From NCBI RefSeq assembly GCF_950295315.1, contig NC_080171.1, positions 33,038,361 through 33,102,360 of the forward strand: 64,000 nucleotides of DNA, in the 5' to 3' direction. The notes under the pieces are model-generated. The model was not told the DNA's origin and did no database searches. It saw only the letters and a program-made list of their open reading frames with translations. Made by a program: the position numbers and the translations under genes. The stretch comes from Erinaceus europaeus. Taxonomy: Eukaryota > Chordata > Mammalia > Eulipotyphla > Erinaceidae. Positions 11,630-22,815 of this stretch are shown here, piece after piece (the stretch's first letter is position 1; each line of letters begins with the position of its first letter).

Positions 11630-12037
11630 TTTTTTTTAATTTTACTTATAAAATTGAAATATTGACAAGACCATAGGATAAGAGGGGTACATTTCCACAC
11701 AGTTCCCACCACCAGAACTCTGTATCCAATCCCCTCCCTTGATAGCTTTCTTTTTCTTTATCCTTATGGGAGTATGGACCCAGGGTCATTATGGGGTGCA
11801 GAGGGTGGAAGGTCTGGCTTCTGTAATTGTTTCCCTGCTGAACGTGGGCATTAACAGGTTGATCCATACTCCCAGCCTGTCACTCTCTTTCCCTAGTGAG
11901 GCAGGGCTCTGGGGAGGCAGGGATCAAAGACACATGGTGGGGTCCTCTGCCCAAGGAAGTCAGGTTGACATCATAGTATCATCTGGAACCTGATAGCAGA
12001 GTAATGAAGCTGAAGGGTTGACATTCTATGCCTGAAG
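11630..12037 (-). mobile_element. L1 3' end, spliced form, with TSD
   Basis: A 5'-truncated L1 3' UTR in antisense. It begins with poly-T (the inverted poly-A tail). A 13-bp duplication CTGAGACTCTTTT flanks it (11617-11629 and 12038-12050). In sense, the upstream exon 'cttcattactctg' is joined directly to 'ctatcaggttcc'; unspliced copies have a GT-AG segment of 271 nt or more exactly there. This copy therefore derives from a processed transcript. Confidence 0.85.
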
Positions 12038-12327
12038 CTGAGACTCTTTTCTATGTAAATATCCTGAAAAAGTCAACCTGGTGCAAAAAGCAGGAAATGC
12101 CTTGCTCAAAAGTTGTGCATAAATATGAGATCTGCACAGAGCTGCATCCCCAAAGTTTTTTTTAATTTTTTTAGAGAAATATAGAGTCTAAAAATGGTTT
12201 TAGAAACTAAGGATAAAAGTGATCTATGGAATTCAGGCAGCATTTTGAGTCATGGTCAAGCGAAATGATTATAACTAAGGTTTTCTGAACGCTGGCTTGG
12301 CAAAGTAATTAAGACCTGAATACTCTA

Positions 12328-12443
12328 GAATATCACACTTCCCATTCCTGCCTAATTCTCAACAAAGTTCTGAGTAGTGAGTAGTCACCCAGTGGTCACT
12401 CTTTGGAATGGTATGATTTCCTTGGCAAGAACTGTGAAAGATC
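12328..12443 (+). repeat. 116-bp direct repeat, copy 2
   Basis: Same orientation as copy 1 and 1.2 kb away; similarity starts and stops abruptly. The DNA between the copies includes a later L1 insertion. Confidence 0.9.
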
Positions 12444-12483
12444 AAGAGATCTTGATCAGAGATCAAGAAAAGTTAATTTTTTT

Positions 12484-12690
12484 TAACTGGAGTACCAGGT
12501 GGTGGTGCACTCAGTTAAACACATGTATTACAATGTGCAAGGGCCCAGGTTCAAACCCCCAGTCCCCACCTGCAGGAGGGGGGTTCATAAGCAGTGAAAC
12601 AGTTCTGCAAGTGTCTCTCAGTCTCTCTCCCTCTCTATCTTCCCCATCCTTCTAATTTTCTATTAAATAAATAAATAAATCATTTTTAAA
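12484..12690 (+). mobile_element. tRNA-derived SINE
   Basis: A well preserved head ('accaggtggtggtgcactca'), 'ggttcaaacccccagtcccc', 'acctgcaggagg', CT tail and (AAAT)n end. Confidence 0.9.
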
Positions 12691-12714
12691 ATTGCTTCAT
12701 ATTAGATAGCTTCA

Positions 12715-12832
12715 CATGAGGAAAAGAGAGAAGGCAGAAAACTCTTCCAGCATATGTGATACCAGGGCTCAAATTAGGAACCTCGGGCATGTGAGTCCAG
12801 TATGGAAGCAGTTGAATTATCTCCCTGGCCAC
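12715..12832 (-). mobile_element. Old SINE fragment
   Basis: The plus strand ends 'aattatctccctggcc' and contains 'gataccagggctcaaattag', the inverse of an A/B-box type head of another tRNA-derived family. It is diverged. Confidence 0.5.
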
Positions 12833-12949
12833 ACAAGAAAGGATTTTAAAGCCTTTCTTGATTACCTAACTATATCCACATAAGATTATTAAATACTGTT
12901 TGTCTAATCCCAAGCTCCTAAGACAGTGCCAGTATACAGGAAATACTCC

Positions 12950-13003
12950 GTAATTGCTTCCCCACTGAACATGGGCATTGACAGGTTGATCCACATGCTT
13001 CCT
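12950..13003 (-). mobile_element. Small L1 3' UTR fragment
   Basis: About 54 bp ('ccactgaacatgggcattga', 'caggttgatcca') match the inverse of the conserved L1 3' UTR end. It is truncated on both sides. Confidence 0.75.
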
Positions 13004-13109
13004 AAAGTATAATACACATCTCTTCTTAGAGAACTTTGTGGATGTATGAAATACCACAAAAACTTAAAGAAATATTAATATCTTTCATATTAATAAATAT
13101 TAATATTGC

Positions 13110-13206
13110 AGGCATTAGGATAATACAGCTCATCTGGTATAGTGCACATTTTATCATGTGGAAGGACCCAGATTTTAGCCCCTGGCTGTTACAGAGGACT
13201 GGCAGT
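13110..13206 (+). mobile_element. SINE head fragment
   Basis: 'cagctcatctggtatagtgc' followed by 'ggacccagattttagcccct' is a degenerate SINE head without the CT tail. Confidence 0.55.
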
Positions 13207-13254
13207 CATGAAAATCATTGACATTGCGATGAATGTTTAGGTTTCCCTTAACAT

Positions 13255-13647
13255 TTTTGGAGGGTTTCCAAGTCTGTTACCAAGAGAAAAATGCTGCTAA
13301 CAGCTAGTGAAACAGCCAGGTGTGAAACCACCCAAGTAGAACCTTAGAACAAAATATAAGATGGCACAATGTGTGGTCAGGTGTGCTCTGCCAAGGACAA
13401 GCGACACATGTCCTACTCAGGAAAGAGCTAAGAATTCATAGCTTGTTGAGGGGAGATGTAACCCTTGTGTCTGTGACCACAAGAGAAGCAGGTGCAGAGA
13501 GGAGAGACAGGTGACCATTGGTGACCCCCCTGCTGTACTGAGTATGAGTACTTGTACACAGAGTACTAGTGATTATATAGCCCCCAACTGTCAATCAATG
13601 ATGTAATCTCAAAACTCCTCCAAAACTTTTACTTTAAAAAACACTCA
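13255..13647 (+). mobile_element. LTR, left part, split by L1-B
   Basis: Together with 20901-20997 this forms a roughly 490-bp LTR-like unit. The left part carries U3-like sequence and ends at a TTTAAAA promoter-like box, where L1-B inserted. The right part has 'caatcctgtgta', a 'ctcctgtctgaggagtgagc' block, AATAAA and an end '...ggcttca', typical of R-U5 in class I ERV LTRs. The left boundary and the original TSD are not clear. Confidence 0.55.
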
Positions 13648-14901
13648 GTTGGAGGCAAAGCCAAGATGGTGACTTGGAATCAGCTCTGACAACAACTGCT
13701 GGAAAGGATAGGATCCTGGCCTTCAGCAGGATGGGGAACAAGGAATTCTAAGTGTGACACCAAGGAGGTGACTATAGCTCAATTTCGGTTAGAAAATAGA
13801 GAAAAAAGAAAGGAAATTTCTTGATTATTTCTGAACCTAACCCCCACCCCCCATAACCAGATCCCAGGAGAGGGAAGCATTGCCTGCAGGCTCCCCGCTG
13901 ACCTTTTTCTTTACCAAGATTCCTGGGTCATCAGGGGTGTCATTCCAATTCTGTTGCTTTCTGAATTCCTTGGCTCTTTTTTTTTCTGTGTAAGTGACTT
14001 AGGTCCAATTGGAGTGACAAAAATCTGACCAAGCAAAACCTCACTCCACCTGGGAAAGACTGCCAGAAAGTTTGTTTGTTTGTTTGTTTGTTTTTACAAT
14101 TGGTTGTCTAGGCTCAGGATGCCTGTACTAATCGGGAGCTGTCCAAGCTGAAGACCCACTGTTAGGGCTTTTAATCTGTTCTATTTTATTATTACTAATA
14201 TATATATGTGTCCCTTTGCCACACCCTCAGGTTGACCAAAATTAACTCAGTGTATTTTCCATTGCTAGGTGACTGGGTGTCTTATGCATTGCGACAGGAA
14301 CTTGTTTCAATCTTCCTGCCTCCTGTATCCACTCTCACCCTGCTCCCTCCTACTAGCTAAATAAAAATAAATAAATAAATAAAATAAAAACTCTCCTTTC
14401 ACTGCTCTTTTTTTTTACTGTTGTTTCTTTTCTTTTCTCTCTCTCTCTCTCTTTTTCCCCCGTTTTCCTTTCTTCCTTCCTCCTTCTGCTTTCTGAATTC
14501 ATTGATACTCATTTGTGATTGTTTTGGGGACAAAATCTGACTCAGAGTGGACTATGTGTGTGTGTGTGTGTGTGTGTATCTGCTCTACTTCCCTTTTTCC
14601 TCTTGCTACCCCTAGAATTTACAGTGGACAGTAGATTTTCATAATTGCCTATCCTTGCTGTCCCTTTTTTTCTTACTCTTTCTTTTTCATTTGGATTTGG
14701 TTGCTATTTTTTCTTGGACTGGAGACATTGTTGGACTAACTGGTATTGATTAAACTGCTTCAATTCTTCATTCTGTTACTACTGTAATTTCTGAGGGTGG
14801 TGAATGCATTTTTCATAAAGGTATTTAGTATAATGTGGCTTATACTCAAAACACAACAACTTAGGAACAGAACATGAATGAAAAAACACATTAATAAAAT
14901 A

Positions 14902-15873
14902 ATGGTTAAACCAAGAGCAAATAAAACTGCTACTACAACGAATGAAGATTAGAGCCCAGAATAAACTACAAATCAGCCAGAAGTAACCATAGATAAGAAA
15001 AGTATGCAAACAATAATAAAGATATTAATTACAGAAATGAAAACAACTTTGGAGGAAAGGGCTAGAAGTCTTAGGGAAATAACAGATGAGACCCTCAAGG
15101 ATAATATTAACTAGCTCGAAGTAATTAGAGAACTGAAAGCTGAAATAGCTGAACTGAAGAAAGAAGCTGAGGGAAGGAAAAGAAGACTAACAGAAGCAGA
15201 AAACAGAATTAGCCAAACAGAGGATGAGCTGTATAAAATGAAGGAATAGGTAAAAGACGTCAAAAAGAGATTGAGATACACTGAAAATAAGAACAGAGAC
15301 AAATGGGATGTCTCTGTTAATAACTGACCTGCCAGAGGAAGAAACAGAGGAAGCAGAATTAAACATTCTGGAGGAAATTATAGAAGAAAACTTCCCAGAC
15401 CTGAACAACAGAAAGGACATTAAGATTCAAGAGGCCCAGAGAGTCCCAAACAGAATCAATCCAGACCTGAAGACCCCAAGACACATCATAGTTACAAGGA
15501 AAAGAAATAAGGATAAAGAAAGGATCTTAAAGGCTGCAAGAGAGAATCAAAAAGTCACATACAGAGCATTGGTGGTATAGTGGTGAGCATAGCTGCCTTC
15601 CAAAAAGTCACATACAGGGGAAAACCCATAAAACTCTCAGCATACTTCTCCACTCAAACTCTAAAAGCCAGAAAAGAATGGCAAGATATCTATCGAGCCC
15701 TGAATGAAAAAGGGTTTCAACCAAGGATAATATATCCTGCTAGACTTTCATTCAAAAAAGATGGAGGAATCAAAAACTTCTTAGACAGACAACATTTAAA
15801 GGAGGCAACCATCACCAAACCTGCCCTAAAAGAGGTTCTAAAAGACCTCTTATTAACAAGAATATCACCATAA
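14902..15873 (+). pseudogene. L1-B ORF1 remnant
   Basis: Encodes the remains of ORF1p, the L1 RNA-binding protein. From the first ATG the frame stops at codon 17 (TAG 14950-14952, shared with L1-C) and again soon after. Recognisable parts are a Lys/Glu-rich coiled coil (about 15010-15290), the RRM start 'LPEEE', the block 'EEIIEENFPDLNNRKDIKIQ' (about 15372-15430), 'TPRHIIVT', and the C-terminal domain with 'GFQPRIIYPARLSF' up to the stop at 15871-15873. A 53-bp tRNA-half insertion plus TSD (15565-15617) interrupts the C-terminal part and shifts the frame. The copy cannot make a working protein. Confidence 0.85.
15549..15617 (+). mobile_element. Retroposed 5' half of tRNA-Gly(TCC), tailless, with TSD
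   Basis: A 37-nt insertion sits between two perfect 16-bp copies of AAAAAGTCACATACAG (15549-15564 and 15602-15617). Nucleotides 15566-15601 match tRNA-Gly(TCC) nucleotides 1-36 from the acceptor stem through the D arm and 5' anticodon stem, ending right after the TCC anticodon; I see one change from the remembered human sequence (GCA for GCG at the start). There is one extra A before it, no 3' half and no poly-A. The host site is L1-B ORF1, where L1-C has a single uninterrupted copy of the target. It fits the class of tailless retropseudogenes described from mammals, made by the L1 machinery from truncated tRNAs. Confidence 0.9.
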
Positions 15874-15913
15874 TACTTGCCATATATCAAAGCAAATAAA
15901 ATACTGTTGAATA

Positions 15914-18900
15914 ATGGAACTACAATACATTAAATCCATAATATCAATAAATGTCAATGGCTTAAACTCACCCATCAAAAGGCATAGAGTGGGAGGATGG
16001 ATCAGAAAACATAACCCAACCATATACTGCTTGCAAGAATCCCACTTGACCCAACAAGATAAACACAGACTTAAAGTGAAAGGATGGAAAACTATCATAC
16101 AGGATAATGGACCACAAAAAAAGGCAGGAACAGCCATTCTCATCTCAGACACAATAGATTTTTAAATAAAATAAAGTAATAAAAGATAGGCAAGGATATT
16201 ACATAATGATTAGAGGCTCAATCAGCCAAGAAGACTTAACAATTATTAACATCTATGCACCCAATGAGGGACCATCTAAATACATTAAGCATCTACTCAA
16301 AGAACTTCAAAAATACATCAATAGTAATACAATAATACTGGGAGACTTTAACACCCCACTATTACACCTAACAGATCAACAAAGCAGAGAATCAACAAAG
16401 AAACAAGAGAATTAAATGAAGAGATGGACAGATTAGACCTCTTGGATATTTTCAGAGTTCTTCACCCAAAAAAACTGGAATACACATTCGTTTCAATACA
16501 CACAACACATACTCAAGGATAGACCACATGTTAGGCCACAAAGACAGCATCAACAAATGCAAGAGCATTGAAATCATCCCAAGTATCTTCTCAGACCACA
16601 GTGGAGTAAAGCTAACAATTAACAACAAACAGAAAATTATTAAAAGACACAGAATTTGGAAACTAAACAATATGCTACTTAAGAACTACTTGGTCAGAGC
16701 AACCCTCAAACAAGAAATTCAAATGTTCCTGGAAAAATGATAATGAAGACACAAGCTGCCAAAATATGTGGGACACAACTAAAGCAGTATTGAGAGGGAA
16801 ACTCATAGCCATACAATCAAATATTAAACAACAAGAAAAATCTCAAATAAACAACCTTACCAGACACCAAAATGACTTAAAGTAAGAGAAACAAAGGAAC
16901 CCTATAGCAACCAGAAGGACATAAATTACTAAAATTAGAGCAGAAATAAACACCATCAAAAATAAAAGAACCATACAAAAGATCAATGAAGTCAAATGTT
17001 GGTTCTTTGAAAAATTAAACAAGATTGTCAAAGTCCTAGCCAGACTCACTTAACAAAAAAGGTAGAAGACTCAAATTAATAGAACTGTAAACTAGAGAGG
17101 AGGTATCACAAATGACACCACAGAAATCCAGAAAATCATGTGAAACTTCTGTGAAGAACTATATGCCACCAAGCTAGAGAATCTGGAAGAAATGGAACAG
17201 TTCCTAGAAACATATGCCCTTCCAAAATTAAACCAAGAAGTCAATAAATGTCATTTACCACATCAATAAAAGCAAAGCCAAAAAACACATGATTATCTCA
17301 ATAGATGCAGAGAAAGCCTTTGACAAAATTCAACACCCATTCATGCTCAAAACTCTACAAAAAATGGGAATAAATGGAAATTCCTCAAGATACTGGAATC
17401 TATATACAGCAAACCTATAGCTAACATCATACTCAATGGACAGAAGCTGAAATCATTCCCCCTCAGATTGGGAACTAGACAGGACTGTCCACTATCACCA
17501 TTACTCTTCAACATATTATTGGAATTTATTGCCATAGCAATCAGGCAACAGAAAGAAATCAGAGGAATACAGATTGGAAGATAAGAAATCAAGCTCTCAC
17601 TATTTGCAGATGATATGATAGTATACATAGAAAAAACCTAAAGAATCCAGCAGAAAACTACTGGAAGTTATTTGGCAATATAGCAAGGTGTCAGGCTACA
17701 AAATCAATGTGCAAAGATCAGTGGCATTTCTTTATTCAAACACTAAATCTGAAGAAGACATCCAGAAATCACTCCCATTCACTGTTGTAGCAAAATCAAT
17801 AAAATACCTAGTAATAAAGCTGACCAAAGAAGTGAAAGACCTGTATACTGAAAACTATGAGTCACTATTCAAGGAAATAGAAACTGATACTAAGAAACTG
17901 AAAGACATCCTAATCTCATGGATTGGAAGAATAAATATCATCAGAATGAATATTCTCCTCAGAGCCATATACAAATTTAATGTGATACCCATCAAAGTTC
18001 CATCAAGCTTTTTAAAAAAATTTTTTATTTAAGAAAGGATTAATGAACAAAAACATAAGGTAGGAGGGGTACAACTCCACACAATTCCCACCACCCAATC
18101 TCCATAACCCACCCCCTCCCATGATAGCTTTCCCATTCTCTAGCCCTCTGGGAGCATGGATCCATCAAGCTTTTTTAAGAGAATAGAACAAAAAATTCAA
18201 TCACTTATCTGCAACCAGAAAACACCTAGAATTGCCAAAAAAAATCTTAAGGAAAAGAAACAGAAATGGAGGCATCACACTGCCAGATCTCAAACTATAT
18301 TATAAGGCCATATCATCAAAACAGTCTGGTATGGAACAAAAATAGGCACACAGACCAGTGTAACAGAATTGAAAGCCCAGAACTAAACCTCCACATGTAT
18401 GGACATCTAATTTTTGATAAGGGGGCCCAAAGCATTAAATAGAAGAAGGAGGCTCTCTTCAATAAATGCTGCTTTGAAAACTGGGTTGTAACATGCAGAA
18501 GAATGAAACTGAACCACCTTATTTCACCAGAAACAAAAATCAACTCCAAATGGATCAAGGACCTATTTGTTAGACCGGAAACTATCAAATACCTAGAGGA
18601 AAACATTGGTGGAACACTTTCCCACCTAAACCACAAGGGCATCTTTGATGAAACAAACCCAACTGCAAGGAAGACTAAAGCAGAAACAAACCAATGCGAC
18701 TACATCAAATTGAAAATCTTCTGCACATCAAAGAAACTATTACACAAACTAGGAGACCCCTCACAGAATGGGAGATCTTCACATGCCATACATCAGACAA
18801 GAGACTAATCACCAAAATATACAAAGAGCTCAGCAAACTTAGCAACAAAAAAGCAAATGACCACATCCAAAAATGGGCAAAGGATATGAACAAGACATTC

Positions 18901-19488
18901 ACTTCAGAAAAGATCCAAAAGGCTAACAAACATATGAAAAACTGCTCCAGGTTGCTGATTGTCAGAGAAATGCAAATAAAGACAACACTGAGATACCATC
19001 TCACTCCTGTGAGAATGGCATACATCAAAAAGGATAGCAGCAACAAATGTTGGCGAGGCTGTGGGGACAGAGGAACCCTTCTACACTGCTGGTGGGAATG
19101 TATATTGGTCCAGCCTCTGTGGAGAGCAGTCTGGAGAACTCTCCCAAGGCTCAACATGGACCTTCCATATGAACCAGTCATTCCTCTCCTGGGGATATAC
19201 CCCAAGGTTTCCATAATGCCCAATCAAAATGATATGTGTACACCTATGTTCTTAGCAGCACAATTCATCATAACTAAAACCTGGAAGCAACCCAGGTGCC
19301 CAACAACAGATGAATGGCTTAGAAAGCTGTGGTATATATACACAATGGAATACTATGCAGCTATTAAGAACAATGATCCCACTTTCTCTGACCCATCTTG
19401 GATGGTGCTAGAAGGAATTATGTTAAGGGAGCTAAGTCAGAAAGATAAAGATGATTATGGGATGATCCTACTCATCAACAGAAGTTGA
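15914..19488 (+). pseudogene. L1-B ORF2 remnant (EN-RT)
   Basis: Remains of ORF2p, the endonuclease/reverse transcriptase that performs target-primed reverse transcription. Visible parts: AP-endonuclease start 'SINVNGLNSPIKR' and 'LQESHL' (first 83 codons intact), 'GDFNTPLL' (about 16340), then RT palm motifs '[13 protein letters not shown]' (about 17300), a 'CPLSPLLFN' block (17488) and '[11 protein letters not shown]' (about 17595), and the C-terminal zinc knuckle C-x3-C-x7-H-x4-C (about 19048-19107). It is broken by a stop after the endonuclease core near 16163, an out-of-frame deletion at about 17243 that removes the RT fingers (no YRPISL block), other stops, and an antisense L1 insertion at 18014-18160. 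Confidence 0.88.
18014..18160 (-). mobile_element. Antisense L1 3' end nested in L1-B ORF2
   Basis: A 147-bp, 5'-truncated L1 3' end on the minus strand with an inverted A-rich tail (18014-18030). A 15-bp TSD TCCATCAAGCTTTTT flanks it (17999-18013 and 18161-18175). It is younger than L1-B. Confidence 0.9.
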
Positions 19489-20820
19489 GAAAGAAGAACA
19501 GAAAAGGAACATAAGGCAGGATCTGATTAAATCGAGAGTAGGGCACCAAAGTAAAAACCCTTTGGTGAGGGGGATGGTGAACACTTGGCTTCCTGGGGCG
19601 GTGGAGTGGGGTGGGGTGGGGGGTGGGTGCGTGGGATATGACACAGTCTTTTGGTGGTGGGAATGGTGTTTATGTACACTCCTATTAAAGTGTAGTCATA
19701 TAAATCACTATTTAATTAATATGAGAGGAGAAAAATTGATAGTATGTCTCAAACTTTTAAAAACACAGTAAGTCTTTTTAATACATAGGCTGAGTCTTTG
19801 ATATGCTGACTCTCTCAAAAGTCTAGACCAGGTAGAACAGAAGCAACTGGTGGCACAGCTATATACAAGATGTTGGGTATTATACAGCAAATCCTAACAA
19901 AGGGACTTTTCAAAGTTAACCCAATTACCAGTTAATGTGATGATAACAATAACTATCCATTGTCCTCTTGAACCCTAAAAGAGCAGGAACCTCACATTTC
20001 CACATTTCCACAATAGAGCCTATGTTTCCCCCAGTCCTATAACCTTAGGGTGGGACGCACTTTCCTGCATGCTTCTCTCAATTTATATCAAATAATATTG
20101 CATCTGCTGATCACAATTTAATCAATGCAACGAGTGCCACACCAGCATGCTTTACTTCAGACTGTATCCAGAGACTTCAGGTGTGGAATGACAACCCTTC
20201 AGCATCATCACTTGAGTGAGACATTTAGTTTCATAGTATTCTCTAATTCCATTCTAGGTGTTCCACTCCCCAATAAAGTCCCCAAACCTAGATATAGACC
20301 AGATCCCCTGAGATAGAGCATATGTTTACATGTGTCCATAAACCAGGGCAAAATATATGCCTGAAAGCAGAAGTACAAAAGAGTCTGCAGTGAGTACCCC
20401 CCAACACTTCATCTGCACTATTCCGGCCTTTAGGTCCATGATTGTTCAACAATTTGTTTGACTTTGTATGTTAACCCTCTTTTCAGCCACCAGGTTCCAG
20501 AAGCCAGCATGATGCCGACCAGACTTCCCTGGACTGACGATCCCACCAATGTATCCTGGGGCCCGCTTCCTACTAGGGAAAGAGAGAGGCAGACTGGGAG
20601 TATGGATCGACCAGTCAATGCCCATGTTCAGCAGGGAAGCAATTACAGAAGCCAGACCTTCCAACTTCTGCAACCAACAATGACCCTGTATCCATACTCC
20701 CAGAGGGATAGAGAATGGGAAAGTTATCAGGGGAGGGGAGGGGATATGGAGATCGGGTGGTGGGAATTATGTGGAGTTGTACCCCACCTATCCTAAGGTT
20801 TTGTTAATGTCTCCTTTCAG
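19489..20820 (+). other. L1-B 3' UTR, short form, unspliced
   Basis: Contains a G-rich stretch (about 19590-19640, 'gtggggtggggtggg') after the ORF2 stop, the conserved 3' UTR, and a 271-nt GT-AG segment (20216-20486) with a CTCTTTTCAG acceptor. It lacks the ~0.8 kb seen in the 1-1735 copy. Confidence 0.8.
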
Positions 20821-20834
20821 AAAGAAAGAAAGAG

Positions 20835-20881
<47 letters not shown>

Positions 20882-20884
20882 AAC
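20821..20884 (+). repeat. (GAAA)n tail of L1-B
   Basis: A microsatellite of about 16 units directly at the L1 3' end, probably expanded from the poly-A tail. Confidence 0.95.
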
Positions 20885-20888
20885 GACC

Positions 20889-20997
20889 AAAAAACACTCA
20901 ATCCTGTGTATCGGAGCCAATCTCCTGTCTGAGGAGTGAGCTCTCTTATTCTGTGAATGTTACTTAGCTAACACTGCAATAAAACTCTTGGCTTCAA
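20889..20997 (+). mobile_element. LTR, right part (R-U5)
   Basis: It continues the LTR interrupted at 13647. It starts with the second copy of the L1-B TSD (20889-20900), carries a polyadenylation signal (gcaataaaactc) and ends near 20997 with CA. Confidence 0.55.
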
Positions 20998-22280
20998 AAA
21001 ATAAGAAATATTCAATTAATATTTTTGAATAAAGGAAAAAAAGGATGATCTCATTACTTACCAGCTATACTGACAATAACTAAAAGTTTTCTAGTTAAAT
21101 AAAGGTAGTGCTAGGTTCACCTGATTATACCACGAAGTAAGTGAAATACTTCTGTAACATCTTTCTATATTGTTCATCAGAGTATAAAGACTTATTTCCT
21201 CAAATATAAATGATTGCCCTTTATAATGCATTTGATCTTCATTAATATAAATATTCATGAATATAGTCATTGATATTCATTAATACAAAAATAGATGTAT
21301 ATTTGCTGTGATTTTTATTAAACAGAATTAAAACAGTAAAAAGGAATTAACTAGAAATAGTGAAAAGAATTATATGAACAATATTGCTTGTGAGAAATAA
21401 AGAGAACTGTTAAGTAGAGAAATCTGAAATACACATGAGCTTTCCTGAAGAAGTAAAGGAGAGAACTAGAAAAAACAGCTTACCTTTATACTTTTATCTG
21501 CTTTGCTATGTACACAACCACAGTTCAAACCTGATCTCTACCACTTAGGAGGAAGTTTTGGTGCTATAGTTAATCTTTCCCTCTTCCTCTCCCCCTCTCT
21601 CTACCTCTCTCTCTCCCTTCCCTAGAAAAGTAAGCCCAGAGTAGTGAATCCCTGGCAGTGACCAACAATTAATACATTAGTTAATTTAAGGAGTGAGGGG
21701 AAAGGAAGGTCACATTAGAAGAAACAGTTCTCTAAACTGCCATACAGATTGTTTCGCTAGTCCTGCACAACTAGACTTGGTGACTACAATCTCAGAGTAG
21801 GCTGAATGGCAGAAGGAGGAAAATCTCAAGTCACCTTCACACAGTTTATTCTCTTACTTTCTCACCTCAGATAATTTCCTTACAGCTAGTCAAAAGATGC
21901 CAATGTACTGCCAAAATCAGCAAATACCAACTCAAGATTTACTGTTTGTGATTTAGCACTGTTTCCTACGTGTCAAACTGTAGAAATATTGTGCTATACT
22001 GTGCCAACTGAATTAAGAGCAAATGGAATAGGAAAATCCTGAAAATACATCATGAGATTTTTATTCTTCTTGTGTTGTTTGCTTTGGATTAAAGGTCAAT
22101 ATATCTGGAATAAGAAGTGGTTAAAAAAAAAAAAAAGGAAGAAGTAGTTTAGTAGTTATCCTCTATAGTTTTAGACAGAAAATTCTGTTGCATATAGGCA
22201 GAATTCAGTCTCACCTCCCAAAACCTATATTCATGAAATGTGCTTGAGACTTATTCTCTAAAATATGAAGTCATAATTCT
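20998..22280. other. Mostly unique AT-rich noncoding DNA
   Basis: No coding signal. A decayed SINE with CT-rich tail lies at about 21505-21670. The rest shows no structure I can name. Confidence 0.5.
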
Positions 22281-22299
22281 ATGACTTTTCTTCCTCCTT

Positions 22300-22412
22300 C
22301 TCTACCTCCCTCCCTCCCTCCCTCTCTTCCTCCTTTCCTTCCTTCCTTCCTTCCTTCCTTCCTTCCTTCCTTCCTTCCTTCCTTCCTTCCTTCCTTCTTT
22401 CCTTCCTTCCTT
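22300..22412 (+). repeat. (CCTT)n microsatellite
   Basis: Pure to slightly impure CCTT/CCTC units. On the minus strand this is an A/G-rich tail of the adjoining SINE. The Pro/Ser/Phe ORF across it is an artefact. Confidence 0.95.
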
Positions 22413-22538
22413 TTACCAGAGCACTGCTCAGCTCTGGCTTATGGGGGTTGGGTTGGGGTATTGAACCCAGGACCTCAGAGCCTCAGCCATAAGAGTCTGT
22501 TTGTATAACCATTATGCTGTGTCTCTCACCCTAGTTCT
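22413..22538 (-). mobile_element. tRNA-derived SINE, antisense, second family
   Basis: The plus strand reads 'agcactgctcagctctggct', 'gaacccaggacctcagagcc' and 'accattatgctgtgtctctc', the inverse of a tRNA-like head. Sister copies lie at 23395-23510 and 60075-60190. Confidence 0.75.
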
Positions 22539-22619
22539 ATGATTTCTTACAAATTTAAGAGAATATAATCACTTAGATAGATACCTTTATTATACTTACT
22601 CTATTTTATTTTTATTATT

Positions 22620-22815
22620 ACTATTTTTAGACAAAGACAGAAGAAGCAGAGAAGGAGGGAGGAAGGAAAGGAGAGAGAGAGAGAAAGACAGAGACAGAGA
22701 GAGACAGAGAGAGACCAAAGCTTCCTTCAGTGCTGTGGGGGCCCTTTGAACCTGGGCTGTGCACATGACAAAGCAGTGCAGTATCCAATGAACCAATGGG
22801 CTTTTTCACTGGCCC
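22620..22815 (-). mobile_element. tRNA-derived SINE, antisense
   Basis: An inverted GA-rich tail (22640-22715), then 'tttgaacctgggctgtgcac' and 'gtatccaatgaaccaatggg', and an end 'ttcactggcccc'. Confidence 0.75.

Larger units (their letters stand above)
13648..20888 (+). mobile_element. L1-B: full-span, defective LINE-1
   Basis: A 7.2-kb LINE-1 flanked by a 12-bp target duplication AAAAAACACTCA (13636-13647 and 20889-20900). Order: 5' UTR starting 'ggaggcaaagccaagatggt' (13648-14901), ORF1 remnant, ORF2 remnant, a 1.4-kb 3' UTR and a (GAAA)n tail (20821-20884). It shares an internal RT deletion and two stop codons with L1-C. Later insertions in it are a tRNA-Gly half (15549-15617) and an antisense L1 end (18014-18160). 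Confidence 0.93.

Noticed and set aside
15566..15601. tRNA-Gly gene
   Set aside because: Only the 5' half is present; the anticodon 3' stem, T arm and acceptor 3' strand are missing and TSDs flank it.
20458..20796. Recurrent ORF with 'MDRPVNAHVQ' seen in many places
   Set aside because: The same peptide appears wherever the L1 3' UTR end occurs; it follows the repeat, with frequent stops, and is not a gene family.
20821..20884. CRISPR-like array
   Set aside because: Simple (GAAA)n microsatellite in a vertebrate L1 tail; no spacers.
22281..22508. Pro/Ser/Phe-rich ORF
   Set aside because: Translation of a (CCTT)n microsatellite and an antisense SINE.
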